A DNA stretch of 64,000 nucleotides from Nostoc sp. PCC 7524 (lineage in GTDB: Bacteria; Cyanobacteriota; Cyanobacteriia; Cyanobacteriales; Nostocaceae): positions 13,479-77,478 of the forward strand of contig NC_019677.1 in assembly GCF_000316645.1 (NCBI RefSeq). Direction: 5' to 3'. Positions 41,904 to 49,627 of the stretch are shown here, in pieces. The position numbers and the translations under genes are program-made. Position 1 is the stretch's first letter. Each line of letters starts with the position of its first letter. The notes below the pieces were generated by a model. The model was not told the origin of the DNA. It was given only the letters and a program-made list of their open reading frames with translations, and made no database searches.

Positions 41904-41938
41904 AGGTTATGCTATAACTTTATAATACGGCATAACCT
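41904..41938. promoter_or_regulatory. Inverted AGGTTATGC / GCATAACCT pair upstream of the basic-protein gene
   Basis: AGGTTATGC (41904-41912) and GCATAACCT (41930-41938) are perfect inverse copies, 17 bp apart, between the start of the 41474 gene and the SNF2 gene end. Confidence 0.5.
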
Positions 41939-41983
41939 ATGTAACCGCATTTTTGAGCAAAGTAACAGCGTCCTTGGTAATTC

Positions 41984-44287
41984 TTAGAGGATCGCGAGTA
42001 ATTCTTTAGCCAAATCTTTAGGTGAATTAATCCCTTTTAAAGTTTTGCGTTTGCCTTTCAATACAAGCTCAATTCGCTGTTGTTTTTGAATTAACAGGTC
42101 ATCAATTGCTTGGTCAACATGGCCTAACTGTAACCATGTTGCAAACACAGCATTTTGTTGACCAAGGCGATGACATCTATCCTCGGCTTGCTCACAATCA
42201 CCAGGAGTCCAAGCGCGATCTACCAAAATTACGTTACTAGCAGCTGTTAGAGTTATACCAACACCACCAGCTTTAATAGTACCAACGAAAACTTTTTTAT
42301 CACCCAATTGAAACTGATCAATTAATAACTGCCTTTCAATTGGTTTAGTTTCACCAGTGAGTAATAGTCCATCAAGTTCAGTTGCGATCGCCTTCGCGCT
42401 TTCTACAAACTCAGTGAAGATTACCACTTGTTCACCTTGTTCTAACAGTTCCCCCGCAGTTGCGATTGCTGCCTCAACCTTAAACTCACTGCCTACTTTC
42501 CGCAGAATATTAAGGGTTGCCAATGCCTCAGCTTCAGGGTCAGCCGGATTGTAAGCCAATACCCAACTTAACCACAGTTTAAAAGATGAACATTTAAACA
42601 GTATTGGTAGGTTGTATTTGAATTTCTTACACTGCGATCGCCGGCGGTAATCATCTACTAATAATCTGACTGTATCTTGATATTCATCTAACTGTTTAGT
42701 TTCAAGTTCAACCTTTTCAAATAAACGTGTTTTATCTGGTAGTTCTTTTAGGCACTGTTGTTTAGTGCGTCGTAATATGACATCCTCTGTTTTCTGTGAC
42801 AATTCATCAAGATGTGATGCGCCTGTATTGTCCCAAACTGTTTTTCTGCCAATATCCTTGTGATAAGCATTACAATAACGACGCTCATAATCATATTTAT
42901 CATTTGCTAAAGGATGATTAACCGCGCATAGTAATGGATAAAGGTTAACTGGTCTACCATTTTTAATTGGTGTCCCAGTCAGTAACCATGCTGTTAAACA
43001 ATTCTCATGATGTGCTAATTCCAACATCTTTTTTGTTCTGGCACTGGCAATATTCTGAGCATAATGGGCTTCATCACAAATCAGCACATATTTTTTAGTT
43101 TCAAGTGGCTTTGGTAACTTTGCCCAGCTAAAGCACTCAATCTTGACTTCAGCACGGGATGCCTCGCGTACCCAATTATCCATCACAGATACAGGAGCAA
43201 TCACAAACACCGGACAATCGTGTGTACGCTGCATTGCTCTTGCTGCAACTAAAGCTGTAAGCGACTTTCCTAATCCCATGTGATCTGAGAGAATCCCCCC
43301 GGTGTAAATCCCACCGCGACGGTGAGCAAGTAGCCACTCTACACCTTTTTTTTGGTAATCACGCAGATACCAGCCATTAGCCAAAGGTGCATTCAAATCA
43401 GCAGCTTCTACGAATTTGACAATTTCATCAGCCATAGCTAAAGCCTCAGCTTCCTTGGCTGCTTTCTCTTCCTCAAGTTGCATTTGAGCTAGAGCGATCG
43501 CGCCCTTAAACTGTGCTGATATATGAAATTCATCTGTAATCAGTTTTTCTTTGACTTCTAAACTTTTGTTAATAGGAAAACGCCAGGATTTATCACTACC
43601 CTCAAACCTATAACCTTCAATGGTCTTACAATCTCGCTGAAATTTACCAGATGAATCATAAGGAGCGTACACAGCAATTAAATCGCCCTTTACCTCTACT
43701 CGCTTCTCTGGAATATACTGCTGACCGTTATCATTAATAGCTCCTACTTTGGGAGAATCTTCAGGGTATTGATGCTCTATTAAATCCCACTGTGGTAACT
43801 GCAAATTTCCCCTATTTAGCTGCTTTTCGTATTTATGCAGTATTTTTAAGGCAGCTTTGGCGTGGGCTTTGATAATAGGCTTTTTATCTCTAATTCTGCT
43901 AGCTAGCCAATGCCCAAAGCCAGCATCAGCACCATTAAAGCCTGCTCCATCCTGAGAGTAAGCATAATCGCACCTATCAGCTAAATAAATGATGCAATCT
44001 TCTAGAGAGCGATCGCATCTTTGCTCTTTCTTCTCCTCAATGATGAGGGGAAGTTCTAGCTGGAGCTTGATTAAATCCTCTAATTCTAAATTTTTAATTG
44101 AATCACGTATAAGTTCTAAGCTACTTGCAGAGATGATCTGAGGTGATAAACCATTATCTAGCGATCGCGCGTATCGCTCAATTTCCTCTAAGAATATTTC
44201 GGGAACTCGTACAGCTTTGGTAGGTAAATGTTGCCAAGCTGCTTTTTGCTTGGTTAGATGCTCAGTTTTCGGATGATAGTTTGGCAT
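41984..44287 (-). CDS. SNF2-family helicase (SMARCAL1/HARP-like layout)
   Basis: 767 residues. The N-terminal third holds a region that resembles a HARP-type module (VYAPYDSSGKFQRDCKTIEG, WRFPINKS). Then Walker A DHMGLGKSLTA, DEAH box CDEAHYAQN, LLTGTPIKN, and the second lobe VVIFTEFVESA, GGVGITLTAA and AEDRCHRLGQ. These enzymes translocate on dsDNA and anneal or remodel it. Probably used in plasmid DNA maintenance or repair. Complete and in frame. Confidence 0.93.
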   Translation of the reverse strand: MPNYHPKTEHLTKQKAAWQHLPTKAVRVPEIFLEEIERYARSLDNGLSPQIISASSLELIRDSIKNLELEDLIKLQLELPLIIEEKKEQRCDRSLEDCIIYLADRCDYAYSQDGAGFNGADAGFGHWLASRIRDKKPIIKAHAKAALKILHKYEKQLNRGNLQLPQWDLIEHQYPEDSPKVGAINDNGQQYIPEKRVEVKGDLIAVYAPYDSSGKFQRDCKTIEGYRFEGSDKSWRFPINKSLEVKEKLITDEFHISAQFKGAIALAQMQLEEEKAAKEAEALAMADEIVKFVEAADLNAPLANGWYLRDYQKKGVEWLLAHRRGGIYTGGILSDHMGLGKSLTALVAARAMQRTHDCPVFVIAPVSVMDNWVREASRAEVKIECFSWAKLPKPLETKKYVLICDEAHYAQNIASARTKKMLELAHHENCLTAWLLTGTPIKNGRPVNLYPLLCAVNHPLANDKYDYERRYCNAYHKDIGRKTVWDNTGASHLDELSQKTEDVILRRTKQQCLKELPDKTRLFEKVELETKQLDEYQDTVRLLVDDYRRRSQCKKFKYNLPILFKCSSFKLWLSWVLAYNPADPEAEALATLNILRKVGSEFKVEAAIATAGELLEQGEQVVIFTEFVESAKAIATELDGLLLTGETKPIERQLLIDQFQLGDKKVFVGTIKAGGVGITLTAASNVILVDRAWTPGDCEQAEDRCHRLGQQNAVFATWLQLGHVDQAIDDLLIQKQQRIELVLKGKRKTLKGINSPKDLAKELLAIL

Positions 44288-44483
44288 AGTTCTTTGGCCG
44301 GATACTATTACTAAATAATATCTTGAATGCAGTGTACACTCGATAAAGAATGATTAAAAGCTAAATTTTAGATCATAAAGCTACGCTTTTAAAGAAGTTG
44401 TTGCTAACGCAGTCCGTTTCTTGACTCCCTTACGGTCGATGTCCCCCCCCGCCCCAAGGGGTGCGCTCAGTCGCCGCAGGGCT

Positions 44484-44625
44484 ACCCCGGCTTTTTTAGT
44501 ATGGCTACGTGCGTCAAGGGCGAGAGCAAGTGGCGGAATATCGTTACTTCGTTTTTATATCTGGGGACACCCCAGACCCCACCGCCACCCTTGACCCACT
44601 CCGCTTTTTAAAAGATAGCCGGGGT
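44484..44625 (+). ncRNA. Candidate structured RNA, four nested helices, GC-rich
   Basis: P1 ACCCCGGCT (44484-44492) with AGCCGGGGT (44617-44625); P2 GTCAAGGG (44513-44520) with CCCTTGAC (44588-44595); P3 TGGCGG (44531-44536) with CCGCCA (44582-44587); P4 TCTGGGG (44560-44566) with CCCCAGA (44570-44576). All four are perfect and nested. It sits 38 nt before the next start codon, so it may be a leader RNA, an independent ncRNA or a DNA structure. Family unknown. Confidence 0.55.
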
Positions 44626-44663
44626 TGTTCCTGGTCAGTCCTTTCGCTTGTGAGGTTCGGTCT

Positions 44664-44963
44664 ATGCGTTCAGTTCCATTTGAGTTTGTTTCTGCTTTGT
44701 CCTGTGAGTTTGAGGCGGTTGATTGTTTCTGGCGGGAGTCTGACAGTTCTTTCACTGGGTTCGTGGCGGAGGTGTGGTTTGAGTCGTTGCCGCGTGAGTT
44801 TGCTGTTCGGTGGGCTGAGGTGGTGGGATACGCGGTGAAGGTGCGTTGTGTTTCTGTGGGTCCTGCTCGTTTTGCTGTGCGTGTTCCGGTCGTTGTGCCA
44901 GTTGGTCAGGTCAGGTTGGGTTGGCCTAGTCGTGGTTCTAGGGTTCAGTTAGTTTACAGCTAG
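44664..44963 (+). CDS. Hypothetical GC-rich small protein behind the structured RNA
   Basis: 99 residues from ATG 44664 (MRSVPFEFVSALSCEFEAVD), rich in Val, Phe and Arg, ending in PVGQVRLGWPSRGSRVQLV. G/T-ending codons differ from the AT-rich neighbours and resemble those of the SLOG gene at 45492, so the two may have arrived together. A terminator follows closely, which supports a real gene. Function unknown. Confidence 0.5.
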   Translation: MRSVPFEFVSALSCEFEAVDCFWRESDSSFTGFVAEVWFESLPREFAVRWAEVVGYAVKVRCVSVGPARFAVRVPVVVPVGQVRLGWPSRGSRVQLVYS

Positions 44964-44969
44964 TTCGTT

Positions 44970-44993
44970 GGGGGGCTTTTGCTCCCTTTTTTT
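44970..44993 (+). terminator. Terminator of the 44664 gene
   Basis: GGGGGC (44970-44975 region) pairs with GCTCCC around TTTT and is followed by T7. Seven nt after the stop codon. Confidence 0.75.
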
Positions 44994-45441
44994 GGGGTAA
45001 GTGCGATCGCTGTCGTAAGTTTCCCCTAGAACCAAAACCTATTCCCTCCCTTTGAGTGCGATCGCTGTTTTCATGGAAGTGAGAACGCTAAGAAAAGCTG
45101 TTGCTGCGCTTTTAATCTTTGAATATATAAGGTTGCTTCGCAGTTGTTGTGCTTTTTGTCTGCTGCCATCAATTAACTCATAAAAACAAAGACCTGGAAG
45201 CAGCAGCCAAAAAGCGGTGCAAAAAAAGCAGCGATTTCTGATTTTATCACCTCCACTTCGTTCCGGTGATGGACAGAAATCTTGGGCTGCTTTTTTTGCG
45301 GGAGGAAGAAATGCAGAGAAAGAGAAAGGAGAGGTAAAGGTATCGGCGGCTGTTGTTTCTGTCGGTGTGCCACTGGTGGCCAAGTGGGTGCAGTCCACTC
45401 GCCCCGGCTGCGCCGGGGCAAGACAGGCGTAAAATTCTAAC
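44994..45441. other. Non-coding interval with several strong hairpins
   Basis: Contains two GCGATCGC octamers, the large hairpin at 45219-45299 and the perfect stem GCCCCGGC-TGC-GCCGGGGC at 45401-45419. Open frames on both strands have no recognisable content and are probably by-products of composition. Confidence 0.5.
45219..45299. terminator. 81-nt three-part hairpin with A7/T7 flanks, bidirectional terminator or RNA
   Basis: GCAAAAAAAGCAGC (45219-45232) pairs perfectly with 45286-45299; inside, GATTTCTG (45233-45240) pairs with CAGAAATC (45274-45281) and ATCACC (45246-45251) with GGTGAT (45265-45270). Total 28 bp in one stack with one small bulge. Read from either side it ends in GCTGCTTTTTTT, so it should stop transcription both ways. 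Confidence 0.7.
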
Positions 45442-45467
45442 ATTATAGCGTGTCTACGTGCTATAAT
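45442..45467 (+). promoter_or_regulatory. Shared promoter/operator, copy 1 (SLOG gene)
   Basis: ATTATAGCGTG, TCTA, then CGTGCTATAAT: nearly the same 26-bp palindrome as at 46327, with two changes in the right arm. It contains the -10 hexamer TATAAT facing the SLOG gene, which starts 25 nt later. Confidence 0.7.
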
Positions 45468-45491
45468 GATGATTATTGCTAGGTTTTCACC

Positions 45492-46031
45492 ATGCTTTCA
45501 GCTATTTTTTCTCAGTTTTCCTGCTTTGGTTTCTCCGGCTCTCGCAAGTGGGGTCAGTCTCCTGCTCCTTTGTCTCTGGCTGCGGCGGCTGTCCCCTCTG
45601 GCTCTCGCGTGTTGGTCGGGTGTGCGGCTGGTGTCGATGCGTTTTTCCGTTCGGCCTTCCCGGCTGCTGAGGTGTTCGCGGTTTCTTCTGGTGTGTGGGG
45701 TGTGGGTCGTGGTGCTTTCGCGGCTCGGTCTGTGGCGTGTGTCCGTGCCGTTGCTGCTGGTGGTGGCCTGTGGGTTTCGTTCCCCAGTTCCCCCTGCCCG
45801 GTTGGCCTCGTTCCCTCTAGTTCTCAGTCGCGCTGTTTTTCCGGCCGCGGCTCTGGGTCTTGGGCTTCTCTTGCGTTTGCCCTTGGGTCTGGTCTGCCTT
45901 GCGTCGTTTTCCTGGGGTCGCTGCCTGTTCCGGCTGGCTGGGGTCTGTTTCCTCTGCTTGGCTTAAAAGGTTGGTTTGGTTGTTCTCAAGTTGTTGGCCA
46001 ACCGTCGCCAGTTCAGTTGTCTCTGTTCTAG
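45492..46031 (+). CDS. SLOG-fold (DprA/YspA-like) nucleotide-binding protein
   Basis: 179 residues. Four elements fit the YspA/DUF2493 branch of the SLOG superfamily: GFSGSRKW near residue 14, VLVGCAAGVDAFFRSAFP at 40-57, AARSVACVRAV then GLWVSFP at about 76-98, and GSGSWASLAFALGSGLPCVVF at 120-140. SLOG domains bind nucleotides or nucleic acid and recur in conflict systems. The last 215 nt are antisense to the RHH gene. Composition is GC-rich and unlike the neighbours. The family call is from motif spacing. Confidence 0.6.
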   Translation: MLSAIFSQFSCFGFSGSRKWGQSPAPLSLAAAAVPSGSRVLVGCAAGVDAFFRSAFPAAEVFAVSSGVWGVGRGAFAARSVACVRAVAAGGGLWVSFPSSPCPVGLVPSSSQSRCFSGRGSGSWASLAFALGSGLPCVVFLGSLPVPAGWGLFPLLGLKGWFGCSQVVGQPSPVQLSLF

Positions 46032-46248
46032 TCAGTTCGGCGGCTTTGTGTCGCTCTATCTTTTCAGCGATCGCCTCACGCACAAATTCAGGGTAATCCT
46101 TCCCCAAGCTTTCCAAAAATTGTTTAGTCGATGATGTCAGCCTCACGCTGATTTTTTCGGTCAAAGGCTCATCACCTTTAGCCTGAAATTGATGCTTTTC
46201 TAGTTCTGGGTTGCCTCCAGGTCTGCCACTGCTTAAAGTTCCTGCCAT
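45817..46248 (-). CDS. Ribbon-helix-helix regulator with low-complexity tail
   Basis: 143 residues from ATG 46248 (MAGTLSSGRPGGNPELEKHQ); a GTG at 46263 is also in frame. The RHH unit is EKISVRLTSSTKQFLESLGK through EFVREAIAEKIE. The rest is a Gln/Glu/Lys-rich tail that overlaps the SLOG gene on the other strand. Closely related starts are familiar from Nostoc plasmid proteins. It is the best candidate for the protein that binds the four GTGTCTAC palindromes. Confidence 0.75.
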   Translation of the reverse strand: MAGTLSSGRPGGNPELEKHQFQAKGDEPLTEKISVRLTSSTKQFLESLGKDYPEFVREAIAEKIERHKAAELTRTETTELATVGQQLENNQTNLLSQAEETDPSQPEQAATPGKRRKADQTQGQTQEKPKTQSRGRKNSATEN

Positions 46249-46274
46249 TTTTATTACTCTCACGTTGCCGCCAC

Positions 46275-46292
46275 ATTATAGCGTGTCTACAA
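46275..46292 (-). promoter_or_regulatory. Shared promoter/operator, half site (RHH gene)
   Basis: On the minus strand GTAGACACGCTATAAT reads one full arm plus centre of the palindrome, with TATAAT facing the RHH gene start. The other arm is replaced by AATTTG. Confidence 0.6.
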
Positions 46293-46326
46293 TTTGAAAT
46301 TTCTGTAAAGATTGCTGTTTTTGGTT

Positions 46327-46352
46327 ATTATAGCGTGTCTACACGCTATAAT
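46327..46352 (+). promoter_or_regulatory. Shared promoter/operator, perfect copy
   Basis: ATTATAGCGTG (46327-46337), TCTA, CACGCTATAAT (46342-46352): perfect 11-bp arms. TATAAT faces the gene at 46385, whose start is preceded by AAGGTATTCGACCA. Confidence 0.75.
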
Positions 46353-46384
46353 GGTTACATAACACAAAACAAGGTATTCGACCA

Positions 46385-46585
46385 ATGACACCTGATAAAA
46401 CTTTACCCGCTTGGATTTTTGTCCCCAGTCTCGACGACTATGTAGAGATAGTAGGTGGGAAGTGTGAACTGATTGATGGAAAAAGATATTTAAGAATTGT
46501 CTGTGCAGATTCTCAAGGCAATGAGGTTTTATTAAACCCTTCAGATTTACAAATTTACTTTGAACGTTGTGCCATCTCTTTCTAA
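46385..46585 (+). CDS. Hypothetical 66-residue protein under the shared operator
   Basis: MTPDKTLPAWIFVPSLDDYV onward, mostly beta, ending in IYFERCAISF. The start is fixed by AAGGTATTCGACCA immediately upstream, an element that also precedes 46890 and 48790. Function unknown. Confidence 0.65.
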   Translation: MTPDKTLPAWIFVPSLDDYVEIVGGKCELIDGKRYLRIVCADSQGNEVLLNPSDLQIYFERCAISF

Positions 46586-46678
46586 TTAATAAATCTGCGA
46601 TCCCTTTGGGGTCGCTCTCTCTTCTCTTCGAGACGCTACGCGAACACTTCATCCTCTAAGAATTTGGCAAATGTATCT

Positions 46679-46831
46679 ATGCTGAAATTTCAGGCTGATT
46701 TAATCGATACAGAAGGCAAGCTAAAAATAGTTGAGTTTGAGTTTCAACAATCAACAATAAACGATTACCAACTCAGACAAATTATTGCCAAAGAATTACC
46801 AGGATGGCAATTACTTAGTATTTGGTACTAG
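46679..46831 (+). CDS. Hypothetical 50-residue protein
   Basis: MLKFQADLIDTEGKLKIVEF followed by a helical end and GWQLLSIWY. It reads as a compact alpha-beta unit. No clear ribosome site; accepted because of coding-like composition and a place in a run of same-strand small genes. Confidence 0.45.
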   Translation: MLKFQADLIDTEGKLKIVEFEFQQSTINDYQLRQIIAKELPGWQLLSIWY

Positions 46832-46889
46832 CTCTAAAGCGATCGCTCTCTCGCTTCATTTCCTCTAAGAATATTTAAGGTATCCGACC

Positions 46890-47690
46890 ATGCAATTAGT
46901 TTTCAATTCAGAATCAGAAGCTTTGGCCGTAGCTGAACAACTTTATAATATTCAACAAATAGGTAAAATTTTAATTCCTGCTAACAAAACAATTGATTAT
47001 CAAGCTTTGGAATTAGCTGTCAATTTGGCGGGTGTGACCTTCCCAGTTTTCAGTTTCCCTATTATCAGCAGTTTTAAATGCCGTTTACCTTTTCCTCAAC
47101 AGGAGAGAGAATGCACCTGTAGTAAATCACCTAAAATTTATGTAGCTTGCTTATCTGCATACAATAACGGGCATTTACACGGGCTTTGGATTGACGCAAC
47201 CCAAGACCCAGAAGACATAGAGGATGATATTAAATGGATGCTTTCATGGTCGCCTGTAGCAGATGATGAACCCTGCGAAGAATGGGCGATACATGATTAT
47301 GAAAACTTTGCTGATTTCTCATTACGTGAATATGAAAGTCTGCAATATATCAGCAAATTAGCCCAAGCATTATATTATGCCGATGATGCTGATGCAATGG
47401 CGGCTTGGCTTAATTATGCAAAAGATGTAATTCATGAGCCAGATATTGAGAAATTAGCAGAAGAATTTAGTAGTTATTATTGTGGTCACTGGGAATCAGA
47501 GAGGGATTTTGTTTTAAAATCCGATGAAATTGAAAGTGTGTATAATTGGTCAGAATTTGAGAAAAATTTCCTCTTTTGGTCGCAGCATATTGATTGGGAT
47601 TCAGTAGCTCGTGAGTTATTTCTTCAGGGCTACGATTCGGTAAAAGCTTCACCTCATGGCGTTTACGTTTTTCGTGAATATCACGGCTGA
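46890..47690 (+). CDS. ardA: Antirestriction protein ArdA with N-terminal extension
   Basis: 266 residues. From about residue 82 it matches ArdA: PKIYVACLSAYNNGHLHGLW, then acidic EDIEDDIKWML and WAIHDYENF, ending ARELFLQGYDSVKASPHGVY. ArdA dimers mimic B-form DNA by surface Asp/Glu and block type I restriction enzymes. The first 80 residues are additional and contain a Cys cluster (ECTCSKS). Preceded by AAGGTATCCGACC. It would help the plasmid survive transfer. Confidence 0.85.
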   Translation: MQLVFNSESEALAVAEQLYNIQQIGKILIPANKTIDYQALELAVNLAGVTFPVFSFPIISSFKCRLPFPQQERECTCSKSPKIYVACLSAYNNGHLHGLWIDATQDPEDIEDDIKWMLSWSPVADDEPCEEWAIHDYENFADFSLREYESLQYISKLAQALYYADDADAMAAWLNYAKDVIHEPDIEKLAEEFSSYYCGHWESERDFVLKSDEIESVYNWSEFEKNFLFWSQHIDWDSVARELFLQGYDSVKASPHGVYVFREYHG

Positions 47691-47745
47691 TTTATCAACA
47701 AGCGATCCCATTGGGATCGCCTTATCGCTTCATTTACCATAAAGT

Positions 47746-48210
47746 ATGCAAGTATCTTCAGAACTTCAAAGCCAAATATTTAGCAAGTATTTAATCGCTG
47801 AATTACTTTACCAACTCAACCGATTTAAATGGGCTGATAACTTTTCTCGGCATGAATTAGTAATTGAACCTTGGGCGAATGGCTTATGGGTAAAGCAAGC
47901 TGGGCTGATTAGTTATCATGATTTAGCTGATGCTCTAAAACAAGAAGCTGAAGCAAAGGCTTATAATTTATCGGTTCAACAAATCAAACAAGGTAGATTT
48001 TTAGTTTCCTCATCTCAAAACCCCAATAAAAATTACTTTGTGCAATTCAATCGCGGTCTTGGTTGGAATTGCAACTGTATGAGATATAAATGTTGGAATA
48101 ACAGGATGAGTGAAGAATTACCCCAGTTGTTTCAGGCATTGAATGGTAAAATTTTCTGCCATCATATAGTGGCTGCTCATGATTTTGACGTAACAATTTC
48201 AAGACGCTAA
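47746..48210 (+). CDS. SWIM-type zinc-finger-like hypothetical protein
   Basis: 154 residues. NCNCMRYKCW followed by FCHHIVAA about 35 residues later gives the CxC-xn-CxH pattern of SWIM zinc fingers. SWIM domains bind DNA or protein, and the pattern recurs weakly in the protein at 48790. Function unknown. Confidence 0.6.
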   Translation: MQVSSELQSQIFSKYLIAELLYQLNRFKWADNFSRHELVIEPWANGLWVKQAGLISYHDLADALKQEAEAKAYNLSVQQIKQGRFLVSSSQNPNKNYFVQFNRGLGWNCNCMRYKCWNNRMSEELPQLFQALNGKIFCHHIVAAHDFDVTISRR

Positions 48211-48265
48211 TCACAGTTAGTTGTGTAAGCATCAATCCTCTTTTATCCTCTAAGAATTTATACCA

Positions 48266-48655
48266 ATGCAAGCGGCTCACTGTGCTTTAGTGGTAGCCCT
48301 GAAATATTTACCAGATGATCCAAATTTGGTGATTGCACGAACGCATCTAGAAGCAGCGATCGCACTCTCTGGTCAATACCACAAAGCAAAATATAGCATC
48401 TTTTGGCTAACATCAAAAGCTAACATCAAACGCAGAGTTACACAGCAATTGAATGAGTTAGCATTTGATACATATTCACACATGATTGAATTAGCTAATA
48501 CCCTAGAACAATATGCAATTGCTAAAAGCTCCCTCAATGCTCCACCTCCTAAAAATTGGCAAGCTTTAATTCATAATCTAGATTGTGCTTTTGAATGGAT
48601 TAATCGAGAACACCTACAAGAAATTCAAGCCAAGCAGTTAATTTTAATATCTTAA
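48266..48655 (+). CDS. Hypothetical helical protein
   Basis: 129 residues, nearly all helical (VVALKYLPDDPNLVIARTHL, HMIELANTLEQYAIA). No family recognised. In the run of same-strand genes between ArdA and ERF. Confidence 0.55.
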   Translation: MQAAHCALVVALKYLPDDPNLVIARTHLEAAIALSGQYHKAKYSIFWLTSKANIKRRVTQQLNELAFDTYSHMIELANTLEQYAIAKSSLNAPPPKNWQALIHNLDCAFEWINREHLQEIQAKQLILIS

Positions 48656-48728
48656 GTTTTAGAGCGATCGCTTTATTGGGGTGATCGCTTTTCCTCTAAG
48701 AATTTATGAAATTTGTGTAAACTATGCC

Positions 48729-48754
48729 ATTATAGCTTGTCTACGCGCTATAAT
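48729..48754 (+). promoter_or_regulatory. Shared promoter/operator, copy upstream of 48790
   Basis: ATTATAGCTTG, TCTA, CGCGCTATAAT: 23 of 26 positions match the perfect copy at 46327. TATAAT faces the gene at 48790, which starts after AAGGTATCCGACCA. Confidence 0.65.
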
Positions 48755-48789
48755 AAATTGTATAGACCTTAGAAAAAGGTATCCGACCA

Positions 48790-49500
48790 ATGACCAGATT
48801 CTCTGCTAAAGCTCATACTCGCACTGATTACAGTTATTCAATTTTTCACCAATCTTTATTACATGAAGATAACAGCGAAGATTACGCACTTCGCCACATT
48901 TACAGCCTAGAAAATACCAAAGTATTGCTGACAAAATGGGGCTGGACACCAGAACAAATTAAAGCTGGGATTGATTACGCCACTATTGATGTATATAGAA
49001 ATTTTGTATATTTACACATCCCCAATAAAATTGAAAAGCGTGGTCAATTCATCAAAATTCGTGGTATTTCTCGCTTCATTTCCAAAGCAGATTATGTAGA
49101 AGTTTTGATTAACCGTTCTTGGGCTAAAGCTGATCCATATAAATTAGAACTAGGGAACGATTGGGATGAATTGATAGCTCGTGGTAATACTGGTGACTTC
49201 TACGAGGTCAAATTATATCAATATGAAATTACCTGCACTTGTCACGCTTATAGCGGTTTAGAAAAAGCTTTTAACCAGGATGCAGTCGCTACAAAACATT
49301 TGATGCTAAACGCCAGAACTCAGGGACAAATACCTGATAAACACATCTTTGCAGTTTGGAAGTATTTAGGGTGTGAGACTTTACGCCAGTATGAGTATTG
49401 CTGGCTGGAACGTAAAGAAGCAGCTATGAGGGAGCAAAAAAAATACTCATGGAAATTTCACCCTGAGCCAGAACGTGACGCAGAGTTACTTGACTGGTAA
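48790..49500 (+). CDS. Hypothetical protein with SWIM-like CxC motif
   Basis: 236 residues. YEITCTCHAYSG and ATKHLM resemble a partial SWIM-type zinc site; the C-terminus is rich in charged and aromatic residues. No family recognised. Start fixed by the upstream element AAGGTATCCGACCA and by the shared operator. Confidence 0.6.
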   Translation: MTRFSAKAHTRTDYSYSIFHQSLLHEDNSEDYALRHIYSLENTKVLLTKWGWTPEQIKAGIDYATIDVYRNFVYLHIPNKIEKRGQFIKIRGISRFISKADYVEVLINRSWAKADPYKLELGNDWDELIARGNTGDFYEVKLYQYEITCTCHAYSGLEKAFNQDAVATKHLMLNARTQGQIPDKHIFAVWKYLGCETLRQYEYCWLERKEAAMREQKKYSWKFHPEPERDAELLDW

Positions 49501-49545
49501 ACATTAAACTGGCCGCCAGCCCACAGCCGCTAAGAGAGGGTATTG

Positions 49546-49586
49546 AATCGGGGACAGGTATCCGACCAAAGATATTTTCCCCGATT
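49546..49586 (+). promoter_or_regulatory. Hairpin presenting GGTATCCGACCA in its loop
   Basis: AATCGGGG (49546-49553) pairs perfectly with CCCCGATT (49579-49586); the loop carries CAGGTATCCGACCA. Here the element is not followed by a start codon; the next ORF begins at 49628. It may be a regulatory RNA version of the start-site element. Confidence 0.45.
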
Positions 49587-49627
49587 GCCAAAATAGGCCA
49601 TTCAATCATAACAAATAGGACACTTTT

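Noticed and set aside
45039..45443. Open frames on both strands between the 44664 gene and the SLOG gene
   Set aside because: They run through the large hairpin and a GC-rich stem, have no domain-like content, and no good ribosome site in frame. Probably composition artefacts.
45466..45966. Alternative hydrophobic reading frame overlapping the SLOG gene
   Set aside because: Leu/Val/Cys-rich text is what a G/T-rich gene gives in a shifted frame. The frame from 45492 has the SLOG-like motifs.
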